In this document: piece after piece, positions 6,224-8,206 of the stretch
How the letters are laid out: each line of letters opens with the position of its first letter
Numbering within the stretch: the stretch's first letter is position 1
Assembly (NCBI RefSeq): GCF_001983105.1
Contig: NZ_MOMC01000058.1
Span: 48,045 to 56,250 of the forward strand
Direction of reading: 5' to 3'
Source: Pseudofrankia asymbiotica
GTDB taxonomy: Bacteria; Actinomycetota; Actinomycetes; Frankiales; Frankiaceae
Length of the DNA: 8,206 nucleotides
Translations under genes and position numbers: made by a program
Notes under the pieces: model-generated
Told to the model about the DNA's origin: nothing
Databases searched by the model: none
Seen by the model: the letters and a program-made list of their open reading frames with translations, nothing else

Positions 6224-7060
6224 CTAGGCGCGCTTTCCGTTGACCGACGCCCGGGTCGCCGCCGCCGAGGGTGTGGCGGGCGTGGGGCCGCCGAGACCGG
6301 TGAGGCAGAAGGACCAGAGGTGTTCGGCGACGGTCGCGGTGGCCTCGCCCGGCGGGGCGAAGGCGTAGTGATGGTAGACGGTCATGACCAGCTTCGTGAT
6401 GAGGGCGGCGTCCCGGTCCGGGTCGATCGGGCGCAGCAGGCCGGCCGCCTGGGCCTCGCGCAGCTCGCGGGCGATCAAATCGGTGATCGGCTGGATGGCG
6501 TGTGCCATGTCCTCCGGAAAACGCTGGTGCAGGCGCCAGTGCTGGGCGGTGATGAAACGCGGTCCGGTGCCGGTACGTCCGGCGCCATCCGCCGCGTCGG
6601 CCTCGCCACGTCCGCCGCCCCGCCCGGCACCGACGGTGGCGGCGACGACGGCGGCGCCGTCGGTCACGGCGGCGAGACCGCCGTCACCGGCCCCGGTGAC
6701 GGTGACGGTGCCCGCGTCGTCGGCCTCGGTCAGGCCCGCGAGGATCTCGACGATGTAGAAGCGCAGCCGGGCCACCGGGTCGTCGAGGTGGCTCGCGGCG
6801 GCGGCATAGCGCTCCGCGTTCTCGGCGATCATGTCCTCGATGACGGCGACCAGCAGCTGGTCCTTGCCGGGAAAATGCCGATAGAACGTCTGCAGCGCGA
6901 CGCCGGCCTCGCGGGCCAGTTCCTGGGTGGTGAACTGGTCGCCCTTCTCGTCGACCAGCCGCCGGGCCGCCTGGACGATCACTTTTGCCTGCTGGATCGT
7001 GCGCAGGCGGGAGCGGCGGACCGACGGCGATCGGTCAGCGGCGCGTTCTGCCCAGGACAC
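6224..7060 (-). CDS. TetR-family transcriptional regulator with Gly/Ala-rich insertion
   Basis: Counting from GTG 7060 the protein has 278 residues, longer than the roughly 190-220 usual in the family. Residues 22-68 are the TetR DNA-binding domain: AKVIVQAARRLVDEKG as helix 1 and TTQELAREAGVALQTFYRHFPGKDQLL as helix-turn-helix plus helix 4. The ligand-binding domain resumes at about 169 (FITAQHWRLHQRFPEDM) and runs through DLIARELREAQAAGLL and LVMTVYHHYAFA. Between them, residues 111-168 are Gly/Ala/Thr/Val-rich low complexity, which accounts for the extra length. The frame is open upstream to 7279, but that would overlap the ligase gene and add disordered sequence. GTG 7060 leaves room for the palindrome and for a -10-like TAGCGT; no good ribosome-binding site is seen, so the mRNA may be leaderless. 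It probably represses itself and possibly the flanking ligase and hydrolase genes. The ligand may be an acyl-CoA or related acid (inference). Confidence 0.88.
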   Translation of the reverse strand: MSWAERAADRSPSVRRSRLRTIQQAKVIVQAARRLVDEKGDQFTTQELAREAGVALQTFYRHFPGKDQLLVAVIEDMIAENAERYAAAASHLDDPVARLRFYIVEILAGLTEADDAGTVTVTGAGDGGLAAVTDGAAVVAATVGAGRGGGRGEADAADGAGRTGTGPRFITAQHWRLHQRFPEDMAHAIQPITDLIARELREAQAAGLLRPIDPDRDAALITKLVMTVYHHYAFAPPGEATATVAEHLWSFCLTGLGGPTPATPSAAATRASVNGKRA

Positions 7061-7067
7061 AGGCTCG

Positions 7068-7104
7068 ACGCTACCTTTCGGGGGCACGACCGCGGCCCGC
7101 GGTC
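7068..7104 (-). promoter_or_regulatory. Probable TetR autoregulatory promoter and operator
   Basis: GACCGCGG (7088-7095) and CCGCGGTC (7097-7104) form a perfect 17-base palindrome around one base, 28 bases upstream of the chosen TetR start. Read leftward, TAGCGT (7073 down to 7068) fits a TANNNT -10 box seven bases before the GTG. The palindrome would then overlay the weak -35 region, as expected for an autorepressor. The palindrome is seen directly; its function is inferred. The all-G/C core makes chance symmetry less unlikely in this genome. Confidence 0.5.
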
Positions 7105-7122
7105 CGGGCGGGTCGCCCGGAC
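7102..7122 (-). terminator. Perfect hairpin after the ligase gene
   Basis: GTCCGGGCG (7102-7110) and CGCCCGGAC (7114-7122) form a 9-bp perfect stem with a 3-base loop, 20 bases past the ligase stop codon in the leftward direction. No U-tract follows. It may reduce read-through from the ligase into the TetR gene. It overlaps the adjacent palindrome by three bases. Confidence 0.5.
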
Positions 7123-7142
7123 TGTGGCCGCGATTACCCGGA

Positions 7143-8206
7143 TCAGCCGCCACGAGCGGCGACGAGGGCGCCGCGGTTGACCTTTGTCGCCTCGCTGCGG
7201 GGAATCGCCGCGACGAACTCGACGGTCTTGGGCGCCTTGTAGTGGGCGAGCCGGTTCTTGGCGTAGGCGATGACGTCATCCGCGGACGGAGGGTTCGCGG
7301 GGTCGGCCGGTTCGACGATGGCGTGCACCCGGCGGCCCCATTCGGGGTCGCGCAGGCCGACCACGACCACGTCGGCGATGGCGGGGTTGTCGATGAGCGC
7401 GGACTCGACCTCGGCCGGGAAGACGTTGGCCCCGCCGGTGACGATCAGGTCGACCCTGCGGTCGACGAGGTAGAGGAAGCCCTCCGCGTCCAGGTAGCCC
7501 ATGTCGCCGGCGGTGTGGAAGCCGTCGTCGGTGCCGCGCAGGCGTGGCGCGTCGCCCAGGTACCGGTATCCGCCGTAGGACGGGGAGCGCAGGTAGATCT
7601 CGCCGATCTCGCCGAGTGGCGAATCGGCGCCGTCGGCGTCCAGGACGCGCAGCTCCGTGCCGCCGATGCCGCGGCCGACGCTGCCCTGGTGGGTGAGCCA
7701 CTCGTCGCCACGGATCGCGGCGAGCCCAAGCCCCTCGGTCATGCCGTAGGCCATGACGATGCGTTCGGGACCGACGAGCCCGGCCCACCGGTGGACGAGC
7801 GACCGTGGCATGGGAGCGGCGCCCTGAATGAACCAGTCGATGCTCGACAGGTCACGGCCGTCGATGCCGGGAAGGTCGGCGATCCGCTGGAGCATTGTCG
7901 GGGTCGCGGTGAACGTGGTCACCCGGTGCCGCTCGATGACGTCGACGACCCGGGCCGCGTCGAACTTCTCCATCACCACCAGCCGGTCGCCCATCAGCAG
8001 GCTGAACAGCGTGGAGAAACCGTTCGTGTGGTACATCGGCGCGAGCACCAGAATCGTCTGCGGCTCGCGCACCGGGCGCCAGTTCTCGAGCAGCCTCCCG
8101 GCATAACGCGGGTCGTGGATGCCTCGCCGCTCCGAAAGGATGATCTTCGGAGTGCCGGTCGAGCCGCTGCTGCAGATGCCGTTGACGTGTGGAGAGACGA
8201 CGTCGG
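7143..8206 (-). CDS. AMP-binding acyl-CoA ligase, 5' end outside the window
   Basis: The frame stays open to the right edge, so about 353 C-terminal residues are visible and the N-terminal part is missing. The motifs of the acyl-adenylate-forming family appear in order: the phosphate-binding SSGSTGTPKII (near 8140-8170), MYHTNGF, the AYGMTEG adenine/substrate motif, FHTAGDMGYLDAEGFLYLVDRRVDLIVTGGANVFPAEVE (given here only as a landmark: TAGD, VDRRVD and the GGANVFPAE hinge region), and the C-terminal PRSEATKVNRG with the presumed catalytic Lys. It should activate a carboxylic acid with ATP and transfer it to CoA in the cytoplasm. The class resembles FadD or bile-acid-CoA-ligase-like enzymes of actinobacteria; the actual acid cannot be told from sequence. 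TetR and hydrolase genes follow on the same strand, suggesting a catabolic cluster. The in-frame GTG at 8072 is internal and not the true start. Confidence 0.92.
   Translation of the reverse strand, partial: DVVSPHVNGICSSGSTGTPKIILSERRGIHDPRYAGRLLENWRPVREPQTILVLAPMYHTNGFSTLFSLLMGDRLVVMEKFDAARVVDVIERHRVTTFTATPTMLQRIADLPGIDGRDLSSIDWFIQGAAPMPRSLVHRWAGLVGPERIVMAYGMTEGLGLAAIRGDEWLTHQGSVGRGIGGTELRVLDADGADSPLGEIGEIYLRSPSYGGYRYLGDAPRLRGTDDGFHTAGDMGYLDAEGFLYLVDRRVDLIVTGGANVFPAEVESALIDNPAIADVVVVGLRDPEWGRRVHAIVEPADPANPPSADDVIAYAKNRLAHYKAPKTVEFVAAIPRSEATKVNRGALVAARGG

Noticed and set aside
6110..7180. Long rightward open frame opposite the TetR gene
   Set aside because: It is compositional shadow in GC-rich DNA with no recognisable domain, while the opposite strand encodes a clear TetR protein.
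7061..7279. Longer TetR protein starting at 7279
   Set aside because: It would overlap the ligase gene by over 130 bases and add disordered Arg/Ser/Pro-rich sequence; the family N-terminus lies after GTG 7060.

Overview
The window is very GC-rich. GTG starts, strong G/C bias at third codon positions and the mix of gene families point to a high-GC actinobacterium. A Frankia-like or related soil actinomycete is my best guess, but nothing here fixes the genus. There are six protein genes and no RNA genes, insertion sequences or CRISPR arrays. Both edge genes are cut by the window.

Left part (1-2830). A truncated regulator with a C-terminal LuxR-type helix-turn-helix runs rightward. It meets, tail to tail, a leftward LysR-type regulator. 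That regulator is divergent from a rightward exporter closely resembling Escherichia coli EamA (O-acetylserine/cysteine exporter). The 92 bases between the two start codons hold a perfect inverted repeat (10-base arms, 1669-1689) directly beside an exact TTGACA -35 box. This looks like a shared operator through which the LysR protein controls both itself and the exporter.

Middle (2831-3792). A 211-residue protein carries two ClpC-type N-terminal repeats and a UVR/M-domain-like helix pair, with no ATPase domain. Its stop codon lies inside a 75-base sequence that can fold as a three-way junction (perfect 10-bp closing stem, perfect 13-bp hairpin, 5-bp hairpin). A second long imperfect hairpin follows at 3644-3692. 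Together they fill the gap between convergent genes and probably include transcription terminators.

Right part (3793-8206). Three leftward genes follow in transcription order: the C-terminal part of an AMP-binding acyl-CoA ligase, a TetR-family regulator, and a large alpha/beta-hydrolase-domain protein (Abhydrolase_10-like). This suggests regulated metabolism of a hydrophobic acid or ester. A perfect 9-bp hairpin and a perfect 17-base palindrome lie between ligase and TetR gene, so the TetR gene probably has its own, self-regulated promoter. The hydrolase gene contains an in-frame coding minisatellite of eighteen consecutive 9-base units (4336-4497), encoding mainly Asp-Thr-Ala. It also has a smaller 15-base repeat. 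Several proteins here carry low-complexity insertions or tails not expected in their families.

I did not recognise a wholly new multi-gene system. The most unusual items are the coding minisatellite, the ATPase-less Clp N/UVR protein with its structured stop-codon region, and the two operator-like palindromes.
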